This document shows positions 26,010 to 33,524 of a stretch of DNA of 36,123 nt, piece by piece. The translations under genes and the position numbers were made by a program. Below the pieces are notes generated by a model. That model did not search any database, was not told the DNA's origin, and was given only the letters and a program-made list of their open reading frames with translations. Source of the stretch: Anaerolineales bacterium (GTDB lineage Bacteria; Chloroflexota; Anaerolineae; Anaerolineales; DRMV01); NCBI GenBank assembly GCA_027053355.1, contig JALUDX010000004.1, positions 30,537-66,659 of the forward strand, in the 5' to 3' direction. Every line of letters begins with the position of its first letter. Position 1 is the stretch's first letter.

Positions 26010-26034
26010 CCCCGACGGCCCGACCGTGACCCCC

Positions 26035-26067
26035 ACCGCCCTGCCAAAAGGCAGGGCGGTCTGTTTT
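26035..26067 (+). terminator. pnp terminator
   Basis: ACCGCCCTGCC (26035-26045), AAAA loop, GGCAGGGCGGT (26050-26060), then CTGTTTT. A perfect 11-bp stem. Confidence 0.92.
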
Positions 26068-26173
26068 CGGCGTGGGGCGCGGCGGCTGTTTGACGTGATA
26101 GGATACAGGGCAGCGCGCTCTGTAAATTATCTCCTCGGTTTCAGCCCGAGAAAGCCATCCCTTTTCGCTGTTT

Positions 26174-26203
26174 CCGATAAACTTCCGATAAATGGCCGAT
26201 AAA
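26174..26203. promoter_or_regulatory. Three CCGATAAA direct repeats at 11-bp period
   Basis: CCGATAAA at 26174, 26185 and 26196, each exactly 11 bp apart, one helical turn. The array lies in the AT-rich part of the pnp-gyrA gap, about 180 bp before the gyrA -10. It looks like an operator or iteron array; the binding protein is unknown. Confidence 0.5.
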
Positions 26204-26234
26204 ATACCGTCAAAATTTGTCATATCCAAAATGG

Positions 26235-26350
26235 GGTGTAGGGGCGACGAGAGCCTTCTGCCCTTACTGAAACCCGATCAGCGCACCCTGGCGGCAAAAG
26301 AGGCGCAACCATACGGCCAAATTGTAGAGGTGTTTCCCCCGCCCTACACC
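26235..26350. repeat. REP-like element with GGTGTAGGGGCG ends
   Basis: GGTGTAGGGGCG (26235-26246) is inverted as CGCCCTACACC (26340-26350). The ends match the GTAGGGGCG family at 160-238 and 31038-31061, here separated by about 95 bp with no coding signal. Confidence 0.5.
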
Positions 26351-26380
26351 TCACTCTTCCGTGCAAATTTACCTTTTTTG

Positions 26381-26389
26381 TGTCATAAT
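26381..26389 (+). promoter_or_regulatory. gyrA promoter candidate
   Basis: TGTCATAAT: extended -10 with CATAAT at 26384-26389; GTGCAA 17 bp upstream is a weak -35. The gene starts 70 bp downstream. Confidence 0.5.
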
Positions 26390-26459
26390 ATCCCTGCACA
26401 AAGCCGCAGCGCCTTTGAGCCACTGCATCTCGGCACTTTGCCGTAAAGGATGGGCTTTT

Positions 26460-28865
26460 ATGGAAATAGGACTTGTCCGCCGGATTGACATCAGCGAAGA
26501 AATGCGCCAGGCCTACCTGGACTACGCGATGAGCGTCATCGTGGCCCGCGCCCTGCCCGACGCCCGCGACGGTCTCAAACCCGTCCAGCGGCGCATCCTC
26601 TACGCCATGTACGACATGGGCTTGCGCAGCAACAGCGCCTACAAGAAATCAGCCCGCATTGTCGGCGAGGTGTTGGGCAAGTACCACCCCCATGGCGACC
26701 AGGCCGTGTACGACGCCATGGCGCGCATGGCGCAGGATTTTTCCATGCGCTACCCCCTGGTGGACGGCCAGGGCAACTTTGGCTCGGTGGACGGCGACCC
26801 GCCCGCCGCGATGCGCTACACCGAAGCCCGCCTCAGCCCCATCGCCGAAACCCTGCTCGCCGACATCGCCAAAGACACCGTCGATTTCGCCCCCAACTTC
26901 GACGAAAGCCTGCGGGAACCCACCGTGCTCCCCGCGGCCTTCCCCAATTTGCTGGTCAACGGCGCTACCGGCATCGCGGTGGGTATGTCCACCAACATCC
27001 CGCCGCACAATTTGGGCGAGGTGATCGACGCCTTGGTGCTGATGCTGGAAAAGTGGACACGCCTGGACAGCCTGAGCGTAGACGACCTGATGAAGCACAT
27101 CCCCGGGCCAGATTTCCCCACCGGCGGGCTGATCGTGCAGGCCGAGGGGGAGGATGGCCTACGCAGCGCCTACAGCACCGGCCGCGGCAAAATCACCGTG
27201 CAGGCCTTAGTGCACACCGAAAGCATCGGCCGTGGCCGCCACGCGCTCATCGTTACCGAATTGCCGTATGCGGTCAACAAAGCGTCTTTGTTGGAACGCA
27301 TTGCCCAACTCACCCGCGACGGCAAACTGGAAGGCATCACCGACCTGCGCGACGAATCCGACCGGCAGGGAATGCGCATCGTCATCGAACTGGGCAAAAA
27401 CGCGGCGCCTGACGAGGTGCTGGCCGCCCTTTACAAACATACCCCCCTGCGCACCACCTTCGGCGTGATCATGCTCGCCTTGGTAGCCGGCTCGCCCCGC
27501 CTGCTCCCCCTCAAGCAAGCGCTCAAGATCTACCTGGAACACCGGATCGAAGTCGTCCGCCGGCGCAGCGAGCACGACCTGGCGCGCCTGCGCCAGCGCG
27601 CCCACATCCTGGAAGGGCTACTCATCGCCCTCAACAACCTGGATGAGGTCATCCAGACCATCCGCAAATCGCGCACCGCGGAGACCGCGCACAAAAACCT
27701 GCGCAAGCGCTTTGGCTTCACCCCCCAGCAGGCGCAGGCGATTTTGGATATGCCCCTGCGCCGCCTGGCCGCGCTGGAGCGCAAAAAATTAGAAGCCGAA
27801 TACAAAGAGACCAAAAAGCAAATCAAAACCCTCGAAGCCTTGCTGCGTTCGCCCAAGAAAATGCGCAGCGCCATCGCCGAGGAACTGCTGGCCCTCAAAG
27901 CCCAGTTTGCCGACCCGCGGCGCACCCGCATCGTGCACCTGGCCGCGGAGCAGGCCGGCAAAGCCCTCACCGTAGACGCCCTGCTGCCCGACCAGACCGT
28001 GTGGGTGGCGTTAGACGCGGCGGGTCGTCTGGCGCGCCTTCCGGCAGGCAAAGCCCCGCGCCTGAGCGGCCGCCACGCGCCTGTGGCCGTGACCAGGGCC
28101 AGCACCCGTGGGGTGCTCTATCTCATCGCCGCGGACGGTCAGGCTGCCGCCCTGCCCGTCCACACCCTGCCTGAAGCCGCGACCCCTGCCGAAGGCGCGG
28201 CCTGGCACACCCTGACGCCGGGCCTGCGTGACGCGCCGCCTGTGGCCTTGGCCGCGCTCCAGCCTGAGCAGCAGGGCTACATCCTCACCGTGACCCGGGG
28301 GGGCATGGTCAAAAAGAGCGCATTGGCCGCCCTGCCCGGCCCCGGCGCGCAGCCTTTCACCCTGGTCAAAGTGGGGGAAGGCGATGCCCTGCGCAACGTG
28401 CTGCTCACCGGGGGCAAAGACGATTTGCTGCTGGTCACAGCCCAGGGCATGGCCATCCGCTTTTCCGAAGCCGATGTCCGCCCCATGGGGCTGGTGGCCG
28501 CGGGCGTGGCGGGCATCAAACTCAAGCCCGGCGACGAAGTGGTCGCCGCAGTCAAAGTGACGGCGAAGAAAGACGCGGCCGTGCTGTTGGTCGCCAGCAC
28601 CGGCAGCGCCAAGCGAGTGCTGTTTGGCGAATTCCCCCGGCAAAAGCGGTACGGCCAGGGCGTGGTGGCCTGGAAACTGCCCCGCGGCGCCCGCCTGGTC
28701 GGCGCGGCCGTGGGCAAACCCAGCGCCAAGGTGGGGCTGCACTTTCGCCGGGCTGCGGCCAAAGCCGTGCGCCTCGACGCCGCGCCGCTGCGCAAACGCA
28801 GCAGCGCGCGGGGCGTTAAACTGGTACAACCCAAAACCGGCGATGAGGTCGTCGCCGTGACCTGA
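26460..28865 (+). CDS. gyrA: DNA gyrase subunit A (type IIA topoisomerase)
   Basis: 801 aa from ATG preceded by TAAAGGA. Breakage-reunion subunit: catalytic Tyr120 in [12 protein letters not shown], with [21 protein letters not shown] and [20 protein letters not shown] before it. At the position of E. coli Ser83 there is Gln81, while the Asp87 equivalent (Asp85) is kept. A coiled-coil gate lies at about 350-475. The C-terminal beta-pinwheel (about 500-801) holds a GyrA-box-like QKRYGQG only at 728-734, late in the domain, so gyrase versus topoisomerase IV cannot be settled by that motif. gyrB/parE is not nearby. The next gene starts 60 bp downstream and may be cotranscribed. Confidence 0.9.
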   Translation: MEIGLVRRIDISEEMRQAYLDYAMSVIVARALPDARDGLKPVQRRILYAMYDMGLRSNSAYKKSARIVGEVLGKYHPHGDQAVYDAMARMAQDFSMRYPLVDGQGNFGSVDGDPPAAMRYTEARLSPIAETLLADIAKDTVDFAPNFDESLREPTVLPAAFPNLLVNGATGIAVGMSTNIPPHNLGEVIDALVLMLEKWTRLDSLSVDDLMKHIPGPDFPTGGLIVQAEGEDGLRSAYSTGRGKITVQALVHTESIGRGRHALIVTELPYAVNKASLLERIAQLTRDGKLEGITDLRDESDRQGMRIVIELGKNAAPDEVLAALYKHTPLRTTFGVIMLALVAGSPRLLPLKQALKIYLEHRIEVVRRRSEHDLARLRQRAHILEGLLIALNNLDEVIQTIRKSRTAETAHKNLRKRFGFTPQQAQAILDMPLRRLAALERKKLEAEYKETKKQIKTLEALLRSPKKMRSAIAEELLALKAQFADPRRTRIVHLAAEQAGKALTVDALLPDQTVWVALDAAGRLARLPAGKAPRLSGRHAPVAVTRASTRGVLYLIAADGQAAALPVHTLPEAATPAEGAAWHTLTPGLRDAPPVALAALQPEQQGYILTVTRGGMVKKSALAALPGPGAQPFTLVKVGEGDALRNVLLTGGKDDLLLVTAQGMAIRFSEADVRPMGLVAAGVAGIKLKPGDEVVAAVKVTAKKDAAVLLVASTGSAKRVLFGEFPRQKRYGQGVVAWKLPRGARLVGAAVGKPSAKVGLHFRRAAAKAVRLDAAPLRKRSSARGVKLVQPKTGDEVVAVT

Positions 28866-28925
28866 CCCTGCCATCCCCGTGGCCTTCCGCAGCCTCAGCA
28901 GGCCACCCCGCACCAGAGGAGCCTT

Positions 28926-30344
28926 ATGCCCCGGGTTTACCTGCTTTCCCCCCAGCGCTACCCGCCCGAAGTGATCGCCGTGGCCTTTGCCAAGGCCTCT
29001 CGCTCGCCGCAGCCCTTAGACGAGACCGCGGCCTCGTTAGACCAGTCCAAGAGCAGCCGCTTTCACGAAAAGTGGGTCATTGGTTACGGCCACGCGTCGG
29101 TGGCCGAGCACGCGGTGTTGCACATTGCGGTGGAAGGGGTCTCCCGGCTGGCCATCGAAACCCTGGAATCGAACCGCCTGGCTTCCTACACCGAAAAGTC
29201 CACCCGCTATCAGCCCTTTGGGCCTGAAGACTTCGTCACCCCACCCGAACTGGCCGAGCGCCCCACGCTGCAGGCGCGCTATCAGCAGAGCGTGCGCAGC
29301 CTGTTTGCCGCCTACCACCGTTGCATGGACGCCGCGCGGTCTGAAATCGCCCGCCGCCACCCCCCGCAGCCGGGCGAAAGCCCCGCCCGCTGGGATGCCC
29401 GGCACCGCTCCCAATACGCCGACGTCTGCCGCTTCTTGCTCCCTGCGGCCGCGCAAGCCCACTTGGGAATTACCATCAACGCCCGCGCGTTGGCGCACGC
29501 GCTGCGCAAAATGCTTTCGCACCCCCTGGCCGAAGTGCGCTCGGTGGGCGAGGCCATCCGCCGGGCGGCTGCAGCGGAAACGCCCACCCTGCTCCGCTAC
29601 GTGGAAGCCGTGCCCGCCTGGCAGCAGGCCGACGCCGCGCTGCGGCTCGAAGCGGCCGCCTGCCCCGCAGCCGAGGACGATTGGTGCCGTCTGCTCGATT
29701 GGCGTCGTGATGGCGAGGCGCACGTTTTGGCCGCGCTGCTCTACCGCTTTTCTGCCCAGCCTTTTTCCGCCTGCCTGGCTCAGGTGGAAAAGATGCCCCC
29801 TTCGGCCCGCGGCAGGCTGGCCGAACAGGTGTTGGGCGTGTTGGGCGAGCACGATATGCCCCCGCGGGAACTGGAGTATGCCTGGTACGAATTCGACGTG
29901 CTGATGGACCAAGGGGCTTATTACGAATTCAAGCGCCATCGGATGATGACCCAGACCCTCCAACCGCTGAGCACCCGCTGGGGCTACGCTTTGCCGCGCC
30001 TGATCGTGGAAATCGGCCTGGAAGCCGATTACCGCGCGGCCATGGCCGAGGCCGCGGCCACTTATGAAGCCCTGGCTGCATGGAACCCGGACGTCGCGGC
30101 TTACGTGGTGCCCAACGCGTTCCACCGCCGTGTGCTGGCGGCCTTCAACCTGCGCGAAGCCTACCACTTTTTGCGGCTGCGCACCGCGGCCAACGCGCAC
30201 TTTTCCATCCGCCGGGTAGCCTGGCGCATGGCCGAACACATTACCGCGGTCACGCCCTTGCTGACCGCGTTTTTGCGCCTGCCCGCCGGCGAAACCTGGC
30301 AAGACGTCACCCGCCGCTATTTTGCCGCCTGGCGGGTGGAATAA
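28926..30344 (+). CDS. Tandem ThyX-like protein (divergent flavin-dependent thymidylate synthase family)
   Basis: 472 aa, about twice a ThyX (210-250 aa), start behind AGAGGAG. ThyX makes dTMP from dUMP with FAD and methylene-THF; its signature is RHRxxSxNExSxRY. The N-terminal half has YGHASVAEHAVLHIAVEGVS followed by SNRLASYTEKSTRY (82-95): the second part of the motif is kept but RHR has become SNR. The C-terminal half has YEFKRHRMMTQTLQPLSTRW (333-352): RHR (337-339) is kept, but the rest has diverged and gained two residues. So each half keeps a complementary part of one motif. It could form a pseudo-dimer with one hybrid site, or be a non-catalytic relative. Acts in the cytosol. Position after gyrA suggests a DNA-metabolism role. 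Confidence 0.8.
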   Translation: MPRVYLLSPQRYPPEVIAVAFAKASRSPQPLDETAASLDQSKSSRFHEKWVIGYGHASVAEHAVLHIAVEGVSRLAIETLESNRLASYTEKSTRYQPFGPEDFVTPPELAERPTLQARYQQSVRSLFAAYHRCMDAARSEIARRHPPQPGESPARWDARHRSQYADVCRFLLPAAAQAHLGITINARALAHALRKMLSHPLAEVRSVGEAIRRAAAAETPTLLRYVEAVPAWQQADAALRLEAAACPAAEDDWCRLLDWRRDGEAHVLAALLYRFSAQPFSACLAQVEKMPPSARGRLAEQVLGVLGEHDMPPRELEYAWYEFDVLMDQGAYYEFKRHRMMTQTLQPLSTRWGYALPRLIVEIGLEADYRAAMAEAAATYEALAAWNPDVAAYVVPNAFHRRVLAAFNLREAYHFLRLRTAANAHFSIRRVAWRMAEHITAVTPLLTAFLRLPAGETWQDVTRRYFAAWRVE

Positions 30345-30374
30345 AGCCGCGCGTCTCGCAGCCCATTTCCCCAA

Positions 30375-30388
30375 GGCCGAACGGTTAC
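30375..30388. repeat. Isolated end of the dispersed repeat family
   Basis: GGCCGAACGGTTAC, the reverse complement of a GTAACCGTTCGGCC terminus. 30345-31222 has no credible gene; it holds this end, another at 30581-30594 (GTATCCGTTCGGCC), a mini-element, a candidate RNA, a REP palindrome and the next promoter. Confidence 0.5.
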
Positions 30389-30440
30389 AGCCCTTTCCCC
30401 TTGGCGCCGCGGTGCTGGGCCAGCCGGGCATTAAAGCACC

Positions 30441-30468
30441 GAGAGCCGGGTAAACCGCCCCGGCTCTC
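30441..30468 (+). other. Hairpin with following Shine-Dalgarno
   Basis: GAGAGCCGGG (30441-30450) pairs perfectly with CCCGGCTCTC (30459-30468), loop 8 nt, no T-run. AAGGAGG follows at 30471-30477, then GTG at 30485 opening a 17-codon frame. This may be a 3'-end stabiliser of the ThyX-like mRNA or a chance arrangement. Confidence 0.4.
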
Positions 30469-30610
30469 TCAAGGAGGAGAAGAAGTGTTTGTCGCCCTTC
30501 ACCCTTCATCATACCCCTTTTCTCGTTTTCTTACTTGACGCTTACCCTACGATTACCCTACGATTGCAAACGCCACGGGGGTATCCGTTCGGCCTCAGCA
30601 GAGAGAAGCC

Positions 30611-30655
30611 GTAACTGTTCATCCGGGGGCTGTTTTCCAAAGACTGAACAGTGAC
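30611..30655. mobile_element. Internally deleted mini-copy of the MITE-like family
   Basis: 45 bp: GTAACTGTTC (30611-30620) to GACTGAACAGTGAC (30642-30655). The sequence between, ATCCGGGGGCTGTTTTCCAA, matches the terminal part of the element at 1765-2006 in reverse complement. It is therefore both ends with the middle lost. Confidence 0.65.
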
Positions 30656-30843
30656 ATGCAGATGACGCAGACAAAAACGCCGGGTGGGATGTCCTTCTGT
30701 CCCGTCAGGGTATTTTTTACGTCCAAAAATCCGCGGGAATCCGTCGCCATTCCCGGCATCCGCGGCCGATTTCCTCGAGACTGCCACGAATTTCGAAAAC
30801 TCGTTTTGGGCGTTGTGTATAAAATCTAAGCAAACATTAATTT

Positions 30844-30877
30844 TGGCAAAAATTTGGCAAAAACGATGGTTTATACT
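30844..30877 (+). promoter_or_regulatory. Promoter-like block with 11-bp spaced repeats
   Basis: TGGCAAAAATTTGGCAAAA (30844-30862), nine bases including GATG, then TATACT (30872-30877). Two GGCAAAA units are 11 bp apart. The same arrangement, with equal spacing, occurs at 10526-10493 on the minus strand. TGGCA-N10-GCA also resembles a sigma-54 -24/-12 element; which reading is right is open. Confidence 0.5.
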
Positions 30878-30883
30878 GACCAT

Positions 30884-30980
30884 GGTTGCAACAGCATGTG
30901 CTGCTCAAAGCAGGAAGCAGGGGACGAATAAGGCAAAGCCGGTGGAGCCTGGGGGAGGGTACCCACCGGTTTTGCCTTTT
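30884..30980 (+). ncRNA. Candidate small RNA of about 100 nt
   Basis: Bounded by the promoter block at 30844-30877 and a terminator hairpin at 30930-30978. The 5' part contains short self-complementary GCTGCT/AGCAG units (about 30900-30920). No frame with a Shine-Dalgarno is seen. It matches no RNA family I recognise; SRP RNA and 6S were considered and not supported. The existence of the transcript is inference. Confidence 0.35.
30930..30980 (+). terminator. 16-bp stem terminator
   Basis: AAGGCAAAGCCGGTGG (30930-30945) pairs with CCACCGGTTTTGCCTT (30963-30978), with a single G-U, followed by TT. No annotated gene ends just upstream, so it implies a transcript starting within the gap. Confidence 0.7.
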
Positions 30981-31037
30981 AACGCCAGATGGCGAGGGGT
31001 TGGGAAGAGTTGCCTGGTTGCTTGGGTGTTTGGGTGC

Positions 31038-31061
31038 GGGCGAGGCACGCCTCGCCCCTAC
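31038..31061. repeat. REP-like palindrome ending in CGCCCCTAC
   Basis: GGGCGAGGC (31038-31046) pairs with GCCTCGCCC (31049-31057), followed by CTAC. Same family as 160-238. Confidence 0.7.
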
Positions 31062-31133
31062 TTCGCGCCTCTCGGCGTTAGCACAAAATTCGCGTGCAGA
31101 TGCCTATGCTTTGCCGCCTTCCCCAGGGCGCTG

Positions 31134-31142
31134 TGCTATAAT
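31134..31142 (+). promoter_or_regulatory. Extended -10 promoter of the L,D-transpeptidase gene
   Basis: TGCTATAAT with perfect TATAAT (31137-31142); TTGCCG (31111-31116) is too far for a standard -35. Between it and the gene, GTCTCTGTTCGGCC (31160-31173) and GGCTGAACGG (31181-31190) form a very short pair of repeat-family ends that would lie in the 5' leader. Confidence 0.6.
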
Positions 31143-31222
31143 GGCCGCGCCGTGGCAGTGTCTCTGTTCGGCCTCAGCGCGGCTGAACGGCGGTTCCAAA
31201 ATCCTGCCCCGTGGAGGTCATG

Positions 31223-32305
31223 GTGTCGCTCTCGCGACGGGATGTGCTCAAATTGGCCGGTGCAGGGCTGGGCGTGTGGGCTTTGGCCCCCTGGCTGCCC
31301 TCGCACCGTCTGCCCGCAGAACCCGCCCCCTTCCCCCAGGCGGAGCATTTGGGGCGGGTGTGCATCGGCGGCAAGGTGGAAATCAAAGCCCGCCCCGACG
31401 CGGACAGCCCCACCGTGGGCATCTTGTACGAGGACGCGGTGGTGGCCTGGGAGCGCGAGGTGGTGGGCGTGAACCTACACCGGGTAAACCAGCGCTTTGT
31501 ACAGACCCCCCAGGGCTTTATCTGGGAACCGGTGCTTCAGCCTGTCCGCAACCAGCCCAACCAGGCGTTGACTTCCTTCCCCTACGCGGCGGAGGGCATG
31601 TGGGTGGAGGTCACCGTGCCCTATGTGGATATTTTTCTGGCCAACCCGCCGGCCCGCTCGCCCTGGTTGGAGCACGCGGCCCGACCGCGTTTGTATTACA
31701 GCCAGGTGCTTTGGGTCGACCAGATCAAGAAAGACCAACAGGGGGTGGTGTGGTATCGGGTCAACGAGCGGTACGGGTCTTACGGCGATATTTTTTGGGC
31801 GCGCGCGGAGGCTTTTCGGCCTATCACCCCCGACGAAATCGCGCCGCTGCACCCCCAGGCCGAGAACAAACGGGTGGTGATCAACGTGGATTATCAGACC
31901 ATGGCCTGTTACGAGGGCAAGGAAGAGGTGTTTTTTACCCGCGTGTCCACGGGGGCAAAGTTCAACGCGGCGGGCGAGGCGGTGGACAAATGGGCTACCC
32001 CCGTGGGCGCCAACCCCATCTGGCGGAAGTTGATTTCGGTACACATGAGCGGCGGCACCACAGGCGGCGGCTACGACTTGCCCGGCATCGGCTGGGCCAT
32101 GCTATTCGTGGGCACGGGCATTTCCATCCATTCGACGTTTTGGCACAACGATTACGGCGTGCCCCGCTCTCACGGCTGTGTGAACGCCCGCCCCGAAGAT
32201 GCCAAGTGGGTGTTCCGCTGGACGTTGCCGGTGGTGCCCTACGACCCCGGCGACGTCACCATCCCCATGCCTGGGGGCACGCTGATCGAAGTGGTGGAAG
32301 GGTGA
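31223..32305 (+). CDS. Tat-exported L,D-transpeptidase (YkuD family)
   Basis: 360 aa from GTG at 31223, 5 bp after GGAGG; ATG at 31220 or GTG at 31211 are alternatives adding 1-4 residues. The N-terminus SLSRRDVLKLAGAGLGVWAL is a twin-arginine signal. An SH3-like segment (about 45-95, VCIGGKVEIKARPDADSPTV) precedes the YkuD domain (about 225-355). The catalytic motif is ISIHSTFWHNDYGVPRSHGC followed by VN, with His in IHST and Cys319 as nucleophile. Such enzymes form 3-3 peptide cross-links in peptidoglycan or attach proteins to it. Convergent with the YhaM-like gene. Confidence 0.93.
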   Translation: MSLSRRDVLKLAGAGLGVWALAPWLPSHRLPAEPAPFPQAEHLGRVCIGGKVEIKARPDADSPTVGILYEDAVVAWEREVVGVNLHRVNQRFVQTPQGFIWEPVLQPVRNQPNQALTSFPYAAEGMWVEVTVPYVDIFLANPPARSPWLEHAARPRLYYSQVLWVDQIKKDQQGVVWYRVNERYGSYGDIFWARAEAFRPITPDEIAPLHPQAENKRVVINVDYQTMACYEGKEEVFFTRVSTGAKFNAAGEAVDKWATPVGANPIWRKLISVHMSGGTTGGGYDLPGIGWAMLFVGTGISIHSTFWHNDYGVPRSHGCVNARPEDAKWVFRWTLPVVPYDPGDVTIPMPGGTLIEVVEG

Positions 32306-32319
32306 TGCCTGGCCGCCGT

Positions 32320-32452
32320 GTCACTGTTCGGCCCCAAGGAAACGACCACGGGTAACTGTTCGGCCCTGGGAAAATAGGCCACGGATGAACGCGGATAATT
32401 GTGGTTTTCTGGCTGCGTCATCTGCGGTTCCCCCTGCGGGCTGAGCCGTGAC
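32320..32452. mobile_element. MITE-like element with an extra left end
   Basis: GTCACTGTTCGGCC (32320-32333) and GTAACTGTTCGGCC (32352-32365) are two left ends 32 bp apart; the right end is GGGCTGAGCCGTGAC (32438-32452). Inside are AATAGGCCACGGATGAACGC and GTGGTTTTCTGGC. It fills the gap between the convergent genes. Confidence 0.6.
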
Positions 32453-32501
32453 GCCGAAATTTCGCTTTTTTGCCCGCGCGCAGCCAAGCCGGGCGCGGTC
32501 T

Positions 32502-33512
32502 TCATTCCCGCTGCCCTTCTTCCTCGGGACTGAGTTCCCCTTCGCCCGCGTAAAGCCGCCGGGCCAGCAGGCGGTCGTAAGAGGTCCACACTTCGCCGGG
32601 CTGGCGTTGTTCCAGCAGCAGCAAAAAACGGTTGACCTGCGCGCTGAGGTCGTCAATTTTGGCCAACGCAATGGCTTCTAACGTCTGAGGACGGCGGGGC
32701 GAGCCCCATTCGTAGCGATTGTGGTGGGCCAAAATCATATGGCGCAGGCGGAGGGCCAATTCGGGGGGAAAGTCGGGCATCTGGGCGATGGCCTGGCCGA
32801 GCATTTCGTCGCCCAACACCACGTGACCAATCAGCCGGCCCTCGTCGGTGTAATCCAGGTTGAGCCCCCAATGGAGTTCACGCACTTTGCCCACGTCGTG
32901 CAGCAAGATACCGGCCAGCAGCAGATCGGCGTCGATTTGCGGGTACAGGTCGAGCACCGTTTCGGCCAAAGCGAGCATCTCGGTCAGGTGTTCCAGCAGG
33001 CCGGCCAGGTAGGCGTGGTGGATTTTCTTGCCCGCGGGCGCCCAGCGGAGGGCTTCGACGAAGTCGGGGTCGGCATAGAATTGGGCGACCAGCCCGCGCA
33101 GGTGGGGGTTTTGGATGCGCTCGGCGGCCTCGGCTACCTGGGCGAGCATTTCGTCGGGGTCGCGCGGGGACGCGGGGAGCATGTCGCGCCAGTCGTATTC
33201 CCCCTCTTTGGCCGGGCGGATGCGGAGGACGCGGATTTGAGGGCGATCCAGGTAGGATTCCATTTCGCCCTGGACTTTGACCACCTGCCCCACTTCGATT
33301 TGAGCGGCGGTTTCTTCCGCGTTTTCCCAAACTCGCGCCACCCGTTGGCCGCTCCGGTCGCTCAAAATCAGGGTGAGGAAGTGCCCGCGGCTGGGATCGC
33401 GGAAGGGCTCCAGGTCTTTGCGGTGGACGAGGTAGAAGCCGATAAAGCCTTCGCCCACTGCGATTTCACGCAAAAAAGGCCCTTTTTGGGGGTGTCGGGT
33501 GGTGTCGGTCAT
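32502..33512 (-). CDS. YhaM-like 3'-5' exoribonuclease (OB-fold plus HD domain)
   Basis: 336 aa. An N-terminal OB-fold (about 15-100; FLTLILSDRSGQRVARVWEN, QVVKVQGEMESY) is followed by an HD phosphohydrolase domain (about 140-315) with His165 in KKIHHAYLAGLLEHL, His205-Asp206 in LLAGILLHDVGKV, and HMILAHHNRYEWGSP. This order is that of B. subtilis YhaM, a Mn-dependent 3'-5' exoribonuclease that also acts on DNA. The C-terminal tail is acidic. Starts 12 bp after the SDR gene stop and follows GGAGAACCCC, so likely cotranscribed with it. Confidence 0.9.
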   Translation of the reverse strand: MTDTTRHPQKGPFLREIAVGEGFIGFYLVHRKDLEPFRDPSRGHFLTLILSDRSGQRVARVWENAEETAAQIEVGQVVKVQGEMESYLDRPQIRVLRIRPAKEGEYDWRDMLPASPRDPDEMLAQVAEAAERIQNPHLRGLVAQFYADPDFVEALRWAPAGKKIHHAYLAGLLEHLTEMLALAETVLDLYPQIDADLLLAGILLHDVGKVRELHWGLNLDYTDEGRLIGHVVLGDEMLGQAIAQMPDFPPELALRLRHMILAHHNRYEWGSPRRPQTLEAIALAKIDDLSAQVNRFLLLLEQRQPGEVWTSYDRLLARRLYAGEGELSPEEEGQRE

Positions 33513-33524
33513 GGGGTTCTCCGC

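Noticed and set aside
29037-30512. 491-codon frame opposite the ThyX-like gene
   Set aside because: Low-complexity Gly/His/Gln/Arg product, antisense to a gene with family motifs.
30884-30980. SRP (4.5S) or 6S RNA
   Set aside because: AGCAGGAAGCAG superficially recalls the SRP GGAAGCAGC, but the conserved tetraloop helix and flanking pairs are missing; 6S bubble structure is also absent.
30684-31472. 262-codon frame across the thyX-like/L,D-transpeptidase gap
   Set aside because: Crosses a terminator hairpin, a promoter and a repeat end, and then runs out of frame into the transpeptidase gene.
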